Positions 1 through 10,603 of a stretch of DNA of 64,000 nucleotides are shown here, one piece after another; the stretch's first letter is position 1; each line of letters begins with the position of its first letter. This DNA comes from Geosiphon pyriformis (Eukaryota; Glomeromycota; Glomeromycetes; Archaeosporales; Geosiphonaceae). Below the pieces are notes generated by a model. The model searched no databases. It worked only from the letters and a program-made list of their open reading frames with translations, and had not been told where the DNA came from. Position numbers and translations under genes: made by a program. The stretch spans positions 1,697,770 to 1,761,769 of the forward strand of contig JAAOMT010000128.1 of assembly GCA_016748015.1 (NCBI GenBank), in the 5' to 3' direction.

Positions 1-2
1 CA

Positions 3-947
3 ATAACAACAAGAAACAACTGTTATATTGCAGTAGCCATGGACTATCTCACCAAATGGCCAGAAGCTAGAGCTATTAAAACAGCTGATGCTATTTTCGT
101 AGCTCAATTTGTACATGAAGACTTAATTTGCCGACATGGATGTCCACAAGAATTGCTATCAGATCAAGGCACACACTTCGTAAACAGCACCTTAAAAGAA
201 CTTAGCCAAAAATTTGGAATCAAGCGACCACTGTTATCACCATACCATCCTCAAACAAATGGATTAGTTGAAAGATTTAATCACACATTATGCAAATCAC
301 TGGCGAAAATTAGTAACGAACATGAAAAAGAATGGGATTTGTTCATACCAGCAGTACTACTAGCATATAGAACAGTAAAACAAGATACTACACAATTCAC
401 ACCGTTCGAACTAGTTTATGGAAGAAAAGCCATATTACCCGTTGAACTTACTATTCCAACTTATCCGAGTGACACTATCACGGAAGCAACATTCCAGGAA
501 ATACTACTTAGAAGAACATACGAATTAATGGGAACTTTAGAAAACAAAAGAAAAAAAGCAACACAAAATATTGAACAATCACAAGAACAACAAAAAGTGA
601 GACATGATAACCAGTTACCAGATAATATAATTAGCTACAAAATTGGAGATAAAGTATTGTTGCATCGTACAAAAATGGAAAAACAGTGGAGTGGAAAATT
701 TGATCACAAGTGGGATGGACCATTTTATATTCATGAAATACTTGGAAATGGAGCATACAAGCTAAAACTAGATGATAAAATATTAAAAAAAGCAGCACAT
801 GGTAACCGGCTGAAATTCTATTACAGTAAACCAGTAATAACAACAAAAACACCCAGAATTGGAACACAATTACCTTTAATTCTACCAGAACAAATTCCAC
901 GAGATTTAGAACCAATAGTTTTAATTGAACATTATTCGAAAAGATAA
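3..947 (+). CDS. Ty3/gypsy integrase (3' part of pol, element A), truncated by window start
   Basis: The frame is open from the first bases of the window to a TAA at 945-947, so this is the end of a longer pol frame. An internal ATG at 39 is not the real start. The protein is a retroelement integrase that would join element DNA to the chromosome. All three catalytic acidic residues are visible: Asp in AMDYLTKWPE, Asp in LLSDQGTHF, Glu in LVERFN. The C-terminal part carries the chromo-like/GPY-type stretch with KIGDKVLLH and KWDGPFYI. No internal stop is present, unlike every other integrase in the window, and several CpGs remain, so this copy is young. It is followed after 84 bp by ORF3 and then by the LTR. 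Very likely family assignment; activity cannot be judged because the 5' part is outside the window. Confidence 0.93.
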   Translation: MTTRNNCYIAVAMDYLTKWPEARAIKTADAIFVAQFVHEDLICRHGCPQELLSDQGTHFVNSTLKELSQKFGIKRPLLSPYHPQTNGLVERFNHTLCKSLAKISNEHEKEWDLFIPAVLLAYRTVKQDTTQFTPFELVYGRKAILPVELTIPTYPSDTITEATFQEILLRRTYELMGTLENKRKKATQNIEQSQEQQKVRHDNQLPDNIISYKIGDKVLLHRTKMEKQWSGKFDHKWDGPFYIHEILGNGAYKLKLDDKILKKAAHGNRLKFYYSKPVITTKTPRIGTQLPLILPEQIPRDLEPIVLIEHYSKR

Positions 948-1031
948 TTAATCTTAGATAACAGAAAAAATGATTTAACAACCATAAAAACGCATGCAAA
1001 AGATTTCAAAATAACAGTCAAAATTAAAACA

Positions 1032-1700
1032 ATGATACTTATTCCAGAAAACATCAACAATATAACTCAACAATTAGTTGAAAGCTTACAACAATTAAAA
1101 TCCGATCTAGAAATCACAGTTAATAGCTCCAAAATAACATACATCAAAAGAACAATAGAAAATCCAAAAACAAGAAAAGAACATAATATCGAACCATATA
1201 ATATTGCCAAATATAACAACAAATTTATTAGCAAAGTTATTGAAAAATTAGAGATAGCATTGGGCAATACATTAATAATGGAAGAAATAGAAATAAGTGA
1301 ATTAACACCAGACACATTTAGCAACTTGAAAACGAAATTCCCAATTAATTACTGTTATTATCAACTAGGAAAGCACTTGAACATACAAACATTATACTCA
1401 AAAGACTCAACTAGAGTGTTTGACAAAACAACTATCCAACTATTAGAACCTTTCATTGGAAAAACCAACACTACATTCCATTCAAAAACAGTTTACAGAA
1501 TTTTCAAAGCATTTGAAAACTGTCACAAATTATTGTTGGACCCAACCATGAACATAATAACAATCAACAGTATTGGATGACTTACCAACTCACAATTTCA
1601 AGAATTACAACAACAAATTAATAACACAGTATTGAACCACTATAGTAACTTAGAATTTAATGAAAAAATTAACTTCGATTTCGACGGAGCTCAATCTTGA
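1032..1700 (+). pseudogene. ORF3 of gypsy element A (about 222 codons, one internal stop), function unknown
   Basis: An ATG at 1032 opens a frame that reads to TGA at 1698-1700 with one in-frame TGA at 1578-1580. Homologous copies in B1 (18139-18770), E (55712-56348, minus) and F read through the position of the internal stop, where B1 has Lys, so the stop is probably a point mutation. The N-terminal part is Gln/Leu-rich and looks helical (ITQQLVESLQQL). The middle contains the stretch FPINYCYYQLGKHLN. I see no signal peptide, membrane segment, zinc knuckle or protease motif, so it does not look like an env gene. It ends 13 bp before the LTR. I do not recognise the family. Conservation in several elements supports a real protein; function unknown. 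Confidence 0.7.
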
Positions 1701-1713
1701 AAGGAGGGGATAA
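1701..1713 (+). other. Polypurine tract of element A
   Basis: AAGGAGGGGATAA lies between the ORF3 stop and the first base of the 3' LTR. Such a purine run is the usual primer for plus-strand DNA synthesis in LTR retroelements. The same position holds purine/A-rich runs in B1, C and E. Confidence 0.8.
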
Positions 1714-2543
1714 TGTTACGGTTTAAGAATTTAGCAAAAAGAATCATAAAAATAATACAAACTATTCAATCATAATATAGCACAGTAATAATCTTAGAAA
1801 GGTAATGATTAACATAGTAGCAAACACCATCTCGCGATAGTGGCAAGCACCAGTTCACAATAGCAGCCAACACCAACTGGTGATAGCAGCAAGCACCAGG
1901 TTGAAATATCAAAAAGAAAGTATTTTCTCGTAGAACTACAAACATGTATATATACAGTAGTTTTAATATTGGGAAAGAAAAAAATCAAGTAATAAAAATC
2001 ATAACTTATCAAATCATACTTTCAAATTAAATATCCCAAGAAACCTTTAAAAATCAAAAAGAAATGAAAAAGAATATTTAAAATAGAACTATCACAACCC
2101 AAAGTATTAAGAAACTTACTTGTATTATTTATTGAATGAAACTATTATTCATCAACTGAATCCCTTGGAAGAATAATCCTTGATCAAGATTATTTACGTT
2201 GTTACTAATTGATAAAAGCTTTATTGTGAGAATTAGAAAAGCGCTAAAGACCATTAACATTCTGTGTTTCTAGATTAGAGAAACACATCAGGCAATTGCA
2301 AGGATAGCCTCAGAGAAGACCCCAGACAGTGGGTAGATTTCAGTTCAGCCTCTGAGAAGGAGTACATAAACACACACAACAATCAAGAATTAAAGAATAA
2401 CTTACATCACAACAGTAAAAAGAAAGCCTTCAGTGTAACAGTGACATTATCACACAAATAGAATTGAGAAACTCACGAAAGACTGATTGCAATTAAAGCG
2501 GGATATCAGCAATTAAATATAACAAGAAAACCATCTCGTAACA
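1714..2543 (+). repeat. 3' LTR of element A (830 bp)
   Basis: The LTR begins TGTTACG and ends CGTAACA, a perfect 7-bp terminal inverted repeat. It contains a TATA-like TGTATATATA at 1945-1954 and a tandem palindromic array before it. Its body matches the solo LTRs at 8336-9150 and 50356-51222, including the shared stretch around CATTAACATTCTGTGTTTCT. The element sits inside LINE-1: the sequence resuming at 2544 (ATGGGCTGAAA) encodes GLKSFEQ, which aligns with YGLKLFEQ of LINE-2. The expected 4-bp target duplication would be ATGG; its partner is outside the window. Confidence 0.92.
1817..1902 (+). repeat. Tandem palindromic array in U3 of LTR A
   Basis: Three to four units of about 22-23 bp follow the pattern CAGCAAGCACCA followed by TGGTGATAG or CACAATAG. 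Each unit carries a short inverted repeat (CACCA...TGGTG, or CTATT...AATAG in the older copies). The array lies just upstream of the TATA-like box, where an enhancer would sit. Confidence 0.7.
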
Positions 2544-2544
2544 A

Positions 2545-4402
2545 TGGGCTGAAATCTTTTGAACAGTTACAAGCTGAATACAAGACAGCTTCCGTTGTGC
2601 AGTTTGCAAATTCTTCTGGAATTCTTGGCCGACTGTTTAAACATCAAATTTTGGATTTGCAGGTTTTGTGCTGGGCTTCGTTGAATCCTCTGCAATATCC
2701 TGTTAAGCTAAGAGTGAACACTTTAAACAATTTTTTAGCAGGTGTGGTTTGTATATTTCTTGACAACAAGCTGTCTTTGGATAACAGGCTTCCCTGTGCC
2801 TTTCACTCTCCTGGCCGTTTCCCAATGGCATTAGTATTGGGTGATCCTTTGTATTTCAATGTGGTTTGCTCCTTAAAAATTGTTGGTGTGGCGTATAGTG
2901 ACCAACTTCTGGACAAAAATGGTTTTATTGTTAGTTGGCGTACATTTTGCCGATAGAAAAGACTTGGTTCTAGAGACCCTGTGCCTTTATGATTTTTGAA
3001 GGCCTCTGCTTACTTGAATAATTGTTTGCATGCTCCTTCTCCTGCGAGTTTAGCTTCTGTCTGTGCTAGTGTTTTGGATTCAACATCTTTTGCCAACATT
3101 TGTGATGAGATTGATGTTTATACTGACGGTTCTCTTAGAAGTTTGGGTACATTTCAGATGGCGTGTGGTGCTGCCGTTTATTTTCCTAGCTTGAACAAAG
3201 GTTTAGAAGTGGAGGTACATAGTGTGCTGTCTTCGACCCTGGCTGAATTATAGGCTGTTGCCCTGGCTCTGGAGTGCATTTCCGTCTCTGTTTCAGTGGC
3301 TTTGCACATGGATAGTTAAGTGGCTATCGATGCATGTGTGGCTGAATTGGGTCTGTTACAGCCGGATTGTCACAATAGTTGCTGAATAGAAAGGCGCCAT
3401 GTGGTTAATTTGATTGAATCCAAAGATCTGACTGTCCACTGGATCAAGGTCAAAGGTTATGCTGGCATTGCTGGTAATGTTTTGGCTAATGTTCTTGCTG
3501 AACAGACTGCGCACTCTGGGGTCTCTCTCTCTGCCAGGATTAATTATAGATATGTGGTTGCTGATGACAGGCCAGTTTCCGGTAATGCCTGCCATTTTGT
3601 ACGTGACATTTTTTGTTCTATTTGCAAGTTTCAGTGGGAGGTGGGTCCCGGCCAAAGAGTTGTGTCTTGTTTGTTTGGTCTGGTTGTCGATTGGAATAGT
3701 ACCGCTCTAGTTTGGCACCCTGACTTTCATATGCTCTCTGGGAGTATGTGTCAAGCCACTGCTGCTCTTCATACGTACTTTATGAAAGCTGTCCATTTCA
3801 GGTTGCCTGTTGTTGTTCGAAAAAAGTTGTATAATAAGGTTTACTCTGGTGTGTCTTGTTTGTTTTGTGGTGATGTGGAACTCCCCGATCATGGTTTTAC
3901 TTGTGTTAAGGATGCTTCTGTGCAGTTGGATATTTTGGGTGATTTTGGTGGTTTGTGGAGAACTCTGATGAGTCCAAATCTACTGTCGCCATTTTTTGTG
4001 CTGTGAGATCTCTCTCTGGGGGTGTCTGATGTTGGGTTGTATTCGGTTTTTTGCAAGGGATTTGTTCTCAAAAGTTGGATGGATGAGACCACTGCTTCTC
4101 TCGGTGACAAGAAGAAAGCGGCCATTGTGGTGGTGGATTTCATCTGTTGTTTGGCTAAGAGTCATAGGATGAACCTCTGGCTCTTTAGAACTAAGTTCAG
4201 ATCTGACATGAAGAGAAGTGGTTTGATTGGTGATGATGTTTTTGTGGCCAGTGCTCTTGGTATGGGTGCTTTGCCTCTTTCAGTTAGCACAGTCTATCTT
4301 ATTGGTGTGCTAGATTCTCTTGATGTCAGTTTCGGTTTTAGGAGTAGGTTCTTGTTTTTGTCTGGTGCTGTTCATAGGGTTAGTGTTTCAATAAGTGCGT
4401 AG
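2545..4402 (+). pseudogene. LINE-1 ORF2 C-terminal region with RNase H domain, interrupted by stops and frameshifts
   Basis: RNase H would remove the RNA strand of the RNA:DNA hybrid. Visible catalytic elements are VYTDGS (first Asp, about 3117-3134), LAEL (Glu, about 3240-3252), HMDS (Asp, about 3307-3318) and the VKGYAGIAGN block (about 3452-3480), where a His is expected but Tyr is present. Further on, CLFCGDVELPDHGFTC (about 3858-3905) resembles the C-terminal Cys/His motif of LINE ORF2 proteins. TAG follows LAEL and TAA follows HMDS where Gln is expected, consistent with CAG/CAA to stop mutation, and the frame changes near 3400. The product is therefore dead. LINE-2 shows the same order of motifs. 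Confidence 0.8.
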
Positions 4403-4513
4403 TGTTGCCTTGATTGGCTCGAGTGGCCGGTCACATGTAGCAAATGTGTGAACCATGTTTAGTTGGCTACTTTTCTTTGTAACTTATTCTAGACTTTGAT
4501 TGGGCTGCACTCG

Positions 4514-4535
4514 TTAATAAATAAATAAATAAAAA
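4514..4535 (+). repeat. TAAA-repeat tail of LINE-1
   Basis: About five TAAA units follow the end of the 3' untranslated region. This is a typical LINE 3' terminus and gives orientation and the 3' boundary. Confidence 0.8.
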
Positions 4536-7500
4536 TATTAAGCTTTTATAAAAAATAATTGGCTTTTTAAAACTAATGTCAATTTAAATTAAAAAATATA
4601 AGAATTAAAATTTTTTTACCAAAATTAACACATTAAAATATCTGCTATTTGTAATATTTTTAATAAATAATTTGAAAAAGTTTTAGTTTTTGAATTTGAA
4701 AAAAAAACTAATTACTAAAATTTACATGACTCTTAACTTTTAGTTTAATTGGGCTGAAGAAACAAAACAACTTTTCAAAACTTTAGAACTATTATTAAAA
4801 TTATTATAATCTAAAAATCTAGTTAACAAGCTATATTAACATCAAAAAATAAACAAATTAACAGTTAGTATGTTTTTTATTTCAAATTACAACTTAGAAA
4901 ATAATCTGTTTATATCTTACTTAAATGTAAAAATTGCAATAAAAAATTTTTATCTATGAAAGTCTATATATTATCAAAAAAAATATGAACCTTATATCTA
5001 TTACTACTCCAAAATCTGCTATAAAAAATAATTTGGCAGCTCCAAATAAAATAAAAAATAAGACAATATATTATGTCTTATATGTAAAAAATTGTTATTA
5101 AAAGAATACAATTAAATTAATATTATAATAAAAAGAGAAGTTTGTAATCAAATTGGCCAATATGCTTTTTTTATTTCTAAGAAAATAAAATAAAAAATTC
5201 TATTTACAATTATTTACAACAATGTACTTAACAAATTTTATTACTATTTACATAATATTAAAATAATTTATAAACTAATTATAGTTTTTATTAATAGAAA
5301 AATCCAAGAAGATATTTACTAAATAAAAGAGACAAAATATATTAAATATATTATAAAACTAGCTGAATTTGATTATAAAAATAAAATAAAATTCTATTAT
5401 CTAACTTTAAATCATGTTTACCTCTTAAAAAAACCCCAAATTTAGCAATTAAAACAAATAATTATTCAACTTTATAAAAAATATATCATGCTCTATAATA
5501 ACATATAATGTTTTAAATATTGTGCTTTTAATATACTATTATTTACTAAAAATAACCAAAAAAAAATTAAAATTAAAAAAATTAAAGAAGAAATTCTAAT
5601 AGCTCTAATTTACTTTATCAAAAACCAATTTGCTTTATTTTTTAAATATTTTAACAACAATAAACAAGAAATTAAGCCAAAAAAAGCCCATAAAATTAAC
5701 ACAAAATATAATCTATAATATCTAAAAAAAATTCTTAACTTGAAATTAAAATTACTTACAAAAATCAACTTAAAAATTGCTTTTAAAATTTTACTAGAAG
5801 CAATAATACAAATTACTTATTAATTATTATTGACAAGTAAAAAAATCAATATTAGAAAAAAAATTATAGATATAAGATATATAGAAAACATTACAGTAAT
5901 GTTTTAAAATAAAATTAATAAATCTTTTACAATTAAACATACTAAAAAAATTGCTTAAGTTATCTATTTACTTTTAATCAAAATTTTGGGTTTGCAATCA
6001 GTTAAAATAAAGAAAAATTTGGAAAAAGTAAAAAAAAACTCTGAAATTTTGAATCAACTAGATAATTTATAGTTTTAATAAATATAGCTCTTAATATACA
6101 AAATAAATCTTATCAAATTTTTAGATTATTAAAAATAATTACAATTCTATTTTTTAGAAAAATTTATAAAGTATATATCTGTCTAATACTTATTACTACT
6201 TAACAAATTTTTAAGTTAAATAAAAAAATTTGCAAAAAACAAAGAATTTTAATTTTAAACATTTATTTGTAAAAAATTTAATATTATTTTTTACAATCTC
6301 AATGACTATTCTATTATATTAGATAACTACTTAGAAATTAAAATTATTTATAGTAATATTTTTTAACAAGAATTATCACAAAACATTTCGAATTTTACAA
6401 AAATAATTGGATACTTCTTCCTAATATTTAATTTAATTTTTATTATCGAAAACTATCATGTTGTAATTAAAAAATTATCTCAAATCAACATAAAACAATT
6501 AAAACTACAACAAGAGAGGCAACTTAAAAAACTAATTGCCAAATATGTAAATATATTTGCTAAAAACAACAATAATTTAAGAAAAACTAATCTAATTTAA
6601 CATCAAATTTATATTAGAAATACAAAATCCAAACAACAATAAATCTACTGAATTTTATCTAAAAGTCACCAATTTATTAAAAGAAATTTTAACACATGCT
6701 TAACAATAAGCTTATTTAATTATTAATAAGTTTTTAGACTTTATCAGTAGTTTTTATTAAAAAAAATAGAAAATCCACTTTTATGTTAATTATTATTAAA
6801 TAAATAATATTACAATTGGAAATATTTATTTTTATCTTAAATTAATAACATATTAAATGCTTTTAACAAATTAAAATACTTTTTAATATTGAATTTAGAA
6901 AATAAATATTAACAAGTTATAATAAACCCAAAAGATTATTTTAAAACAGCTTTTACTATTCAAAAAAAAATTATAAATTCAATATAATGTTTTTTAAATT
7001 ATATAATACACCAGCAATATTTTAAAAACTTATAAATATTATTTATATTAAACTTTTATAACAATTAGTAGTTATTTATTTAAATAATACTTGATGTTTA
7101 TTCACTTTTATTTAAAGCTTATTTAATTTATTTATAAAAAGTTTTTTAATAATTACAAAAAACTGAATTGAAATTAAATATTAAAAAATGTTATTTTGAA
7201 AAGATTAACTTGGCTTTTTTTAATTATATTGTTAGTGAAAAAAGAGTCAAATTTGATCTAAAAAAAATCAATATTGTTAAAAACTTAAAAGTTTCTTAAA
7301 ATATTACCAAATTAAAAAAATTTACTGAATTAGTATCTTATTATTAAAAATTTATCAAAAAATTTTCAGAATTATAAAACTATTTAATTATTTAATTAAT
7401 AAGAATATTAAATACAAATAGATAAAAAAACAACAAAAAACTTTCAAAACTTTTAAAGAAAAATTTACAACAGCTTTATTTTTGTTTATTTAAACTTTAA

Positions 7501-8335
7501 TAAAAAATTTCAATTAATTATAGATGCTTTTTATACTGTTTTTAATGCTATTTTATCTTAATTAAATTATAATAGCAATAAACAAATAATTGTTTATGTC
7601 AACAAAACATTAAAACCAGCAGAAAAAAATTATTTTGCCACTAAACTAGAAATAGCAGCAGTAATTTGAACTTTTTATTATTTTAATTTGTACTTTAAAC
7701 CTAAAAAGTTTGACATTATTACAAATAATATTGAACTTAAATAACTACAGAACAAAAACTTCAAACTAAACACAAAACAAACTTAATGAACAGAATTTTT
7801 GCAAATTATTAATATATTATATATTACAAATCAGAAAAACTATATACAAATATTAATTGTTTTTTTAAGATAAGAAAAAATTAATACAAATACTATTCAA
7901 TTCAATAAACAGCAACAAACAACAAACAATAGATCACAAAAACTATAATAACTTCAAATAATACTTGAAAACACTTATAACACCAAAAAATTAATTACTA
8001 AATAAAACACATCAACTATAATATTAAACAAAAAAATATTTTATATACAATAATATTATTTATTATCAAAATTACAAAAATTCAGACAACTTACTTAAAA
8101 TAACTCAAAAACATAAAAAAACGATTTTATATAATATGCATTCAAATTTTTTGACAGCATATTTTAAAAAAAATAATACAATTTAAAAAACATTAGAACA
8201 CTATTTTTGGTCTTAAATAAAAAGATATATTTACCAATATGTTGAATTTTATAATAGTTGTCAATAAAAAAAAGGAACACATTCTACAAAATTCTTAAAT
8301 TCAATCAATATTAAACAACTTTTTAATTAAGTTGG
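4536..8335 (+). mobile_element. Gypsy element D, part 1: decayed protease-RT-RNase H-integrase region
   Basis: No frame longer than about 60 codons survives, but alignment by eye to B1 identifies pol. The RT core with YLNN in place of YxDD lies at about 7078-7089. The primer-grip and connection regions are around 6720-7330. A decayed RNase H with TLKPAEKNYFATK-like residues is near 7600-7660. The integrase zinc region is around 8220-8280. Almost every expected Gln codon is TAA or TAG. Before about 6500 only scattered resemblance to the B1 protease-RT linker is seen. The 5' end is not visible. Part 2 is at 9151-9706 and part 3 at 19616-20820. Confidence 0.65.
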
Positions 8336-9150
8336 TATTACAGTTCAAAAATTTAATAGGAATTATAAATAATATAAATTAGCCAATTATGAAATAGCAC
8401 AGCAACAATTTAAAAAAAGAAATGATTTACAAATAACAGCAAGCACTATTTTATAATAGCAGCAAGCACTATTATGCAAAAGCAGTAAGCACTATTTCAC
8501 AATAGCAGCAAGCACTATTTAGAAATAACGGAAATAGAATATTACAAGATGTTATTTTGTAAAACAATAATTATATATATATACAATAGTTTTTAATGAT
8601 GAAAAAAAACAGCTTCAACTAAAAACAACAAATATCTAAATAAAATTTTATTCAAAAAAAATTAATAAAAATAATAAATTGAATAAATATCATAATTATG
8701 AGATTAACAATAGAATTTACATACTTTTTCTAGTGAATGAAACTATCATTCCATCTTTGAACCCTTTAAAAAAATAATTCTTGATCAAGATTATTTATAT
8801 GGTTACTAATTAAATTGAAAAAAGCTTTATTATATACTTAAAGAAATCACAAAAAGGCCATTAACATTCTGTGTTTCTAAATTAGAGCAATACATCAGGC
8901 AATTGCAAGAATAGCCTTAGAGAAGACCCCAAACAGTGGGTAGATTTCAGATTAGCCTCTGAGAAGAAGTACACAACATACAAAAACAACTAGAATTAAA
9001 GAAAAGACTTACATCACAACATTAAAAAAAAACTTTCAGTACATTATCATTAATATCCAACACATAAAATAGAGGAACTCACGAGAGACTGATTGCAATT
9101 AAAATGGGAAATCAACAATTAAAATATACCAAAAAAACACTCCCATAACA
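8336..9150 (+). repeat. Solo LTR of family A inserted in the integrase gene of element D
   Basis: The 815-bp sequence starts TATTACAG (mutated TGTTACGG) and ends CATAACA, and aligns over its length with the LTR at 1714-2543. It is flanked by a perfect 4-bp duplication, TTGG at 8332-8335 and 9151-9154. Removing it restores the reading order of integrase D around the GINLV-like motif. A TATA-like run is at about 8573-8583. No internal element sequence remains, so this is a solo LTR left by LTR-LTR recombination. Confidence 0.9.
8436..8522 (+). repeat. Four-unit palindromic array in the solo A LTR
   Basis: Four units of roughly 22 bp read AGCAAGCACTATT followed by a spacer and AATAGC, each able to form a CTATT/AATAG stem. 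It is the decayed equivalent of the array at 1817-1902 and lies upstream of the TATA-like run. Confidence 0.75.
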
Positions 9151-9706
9151 TTGGTATTAATTTAGTTAAACCACTACTTATCACAAATTATAAAAACTAA
9201 TATATTATAGTTGCAATAAATTATCTAATAAAATAGCCAGAAACAAAAGCAATTTAAAAAGCAAATATAAAATCAGTTGTAAACTTTATCTATAAAAACA
9301 TTATTTATAAACATAAATGTCTAATAGAATTTTTATTTAATCAAAAAACACATTTTATAAACAACCTAATACAAAAAATTTATGACCAATTTAATATTAA
9401 AAAATCTTTATTTTTATTTTATTATCTATAAACAAATAAATTTATAGAACATTATAATAAAATATTTTGTAAATTATTAGCCAAAATTTTAATAAATTTT
9501 AAGCAAAAATGAGATTATTTTATTTTATTAATTTTATTAATATATAGAACACTAAAACAAAATAGAATAAAATATATACTATTTGATTTGACTTATAAAA
9601 AACAACAACATTACCAATTAATTTTACAATAGAATTTATCTAGTTTAATTAATTATTAAAGACAATTTTTAAGAACAATACAAAAAAGAGCTTATACACT
9701 TCTTAA
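9151..9706 (+). mobile_element. Gypsy element D, part 2: decayed integrase core
   Basis: The sequence continues integrase D after the solo LTR, with recognisable but mutated counterparts of the catalytic core up to the RAYTLL motif (equivalent to RTYEL in element A). It then breaks exactly at the left end of B1. Many stops are present. The last four bases before B1 are TTAA, a mutated TTGG target duplication. Confidence 0.75.
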
Positions 9707-10585
9707 TATTATTTATAAAATATAAAAATTATATATTAGTACATAAATTAGTCAATCAAAATAAATATTGTAAAAAGTGAAATTCCAAGATTTCTCTTAG
9801 AAAAATTGCAGGATTCCAAAATCCAAGATTCCTGTATAAGAAATTCCAGAATTTCAGAATTCCTTTCAAAAAATTACAGGATTTCAGGAATTCCAGGATT
9901 TCTGGTTAAAGAATTAAAAAATTCAAAAAATCTCATACAATGAAATTCATGTATATATAGAAGTAGTGTTAGAAGCAGAAAAAAAAATTCTTAAGTTTTA
10001 GAACTCTAGTTCCAATTTTAGACACATCTTTTTATACAATAGTATTCTATAACTTAAAGTAAAAATATCAAATATTAATAAAATACGTATTAAAATATTG
10101 CAATTTATCTTTCAACTATTAACAATTTATGTTAATAATTGCTGATACTTAATCACACTAGACCAATAGCTTTTGATCATAATTATTGATGAGATATTAA
10201 TTTTTTCTTGTCTTGGCTTATTTTTTTATTTTATTTATTTATTTATTTTGTTTGTTATTTATTAATTAATTAAAAATTAATGCATGGAGTTACTAACATC
10301 AAAAAAACTGGTAAAAGACCTGTGAAACAAGAGAAAAACACTTATTATTAAGGATAGCTTACCAAGAAGATTATTAGTCATTATACTAAAAAAAAAATTT
10401 GACAGAATTGCAATTCCAGAAAACCATAGGGAAAACAACACTTAAATCTTTGTTTATTATACAAAAAACTCAACAAAAATCTTCAAATCATGAAAACCTT
10501 CAGATATTACCAACTATATTAACCATTAAGCATTAAGTTATGGGTTTGTTATTTGTATTAACACTCCAAATAATCACTTGTAATA
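9707..10585 (+). repeat. 5' LTR of element B1 (879 bp)
   Basis: It begins TATTATTTAT (TGTTACTCAT in the 3' LTR and in B2) and ends TGTAATA (mutated TGTAACA). A GAATTCC-type repeat array (about 9775-9915) precedes a TATA-like ATGTATATATAG near 9950-9960. It is 46 bp longer than its partner LTR, mainly through the array. Confidence 0.9.
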
Positions 10586-10587
10586 TT

Positions 10588-10603
10588 TGGTGTTTTCTGT
10601 AAG
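10588..10603 (+). other. Primer binding site of B1
   Basis: TGGTGTTTTCTGTAAG starts two bases after the LTR. B2 has the less mutated version TGGTGCTCCCTGTGAAG at the same place. TGG pairs with the CCA end of a primer tRNA. Confidence 0.75.

Larger units (their letters stand above)
2544..4535 (+). mobile_element. LINE-1: 3' part of a non-LTR retrotransposon
   Basis: This moderately GC-rich block is the 3' end of a LINE whose 5' part lies beyond the inserted element A. It encodes the C-terminal third of ORF2 (RNase H and a Cys/His motif) and ends in a TAAA-repeat tail. It is colinear with LINE-2 (41897-49520, minus), including the 3' untranslated region with GGTCACATGTAG and TTGGGCT shortly before the tail. 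CpGs are retained, so it is younger than most repeats here. Confidence 0.88.

Noticed and set aside
945-947. Programmed read-through from integrase into ORF3
   Set aside because: The stop is conserved in position and A and B1 are in the same frame, but in E the spacer is frame-shifted and has further stops, while the ORF3 ATG is kept. A separate start is simpler.
631-999. Minus-strand frame of 122 codons over the integrase and its spacer
   Set aside because: It lies antisense to a clear integrase and has the hydrophobic composition expected of an antisense shadow.
1578-1580. TGA as a sense codon or selenocysteine
   Set aside because: The homologous position in B1 is Lys, and in-frame TAA and TAG occur as freely as TGA in the repeats, so simple mutation explains it.
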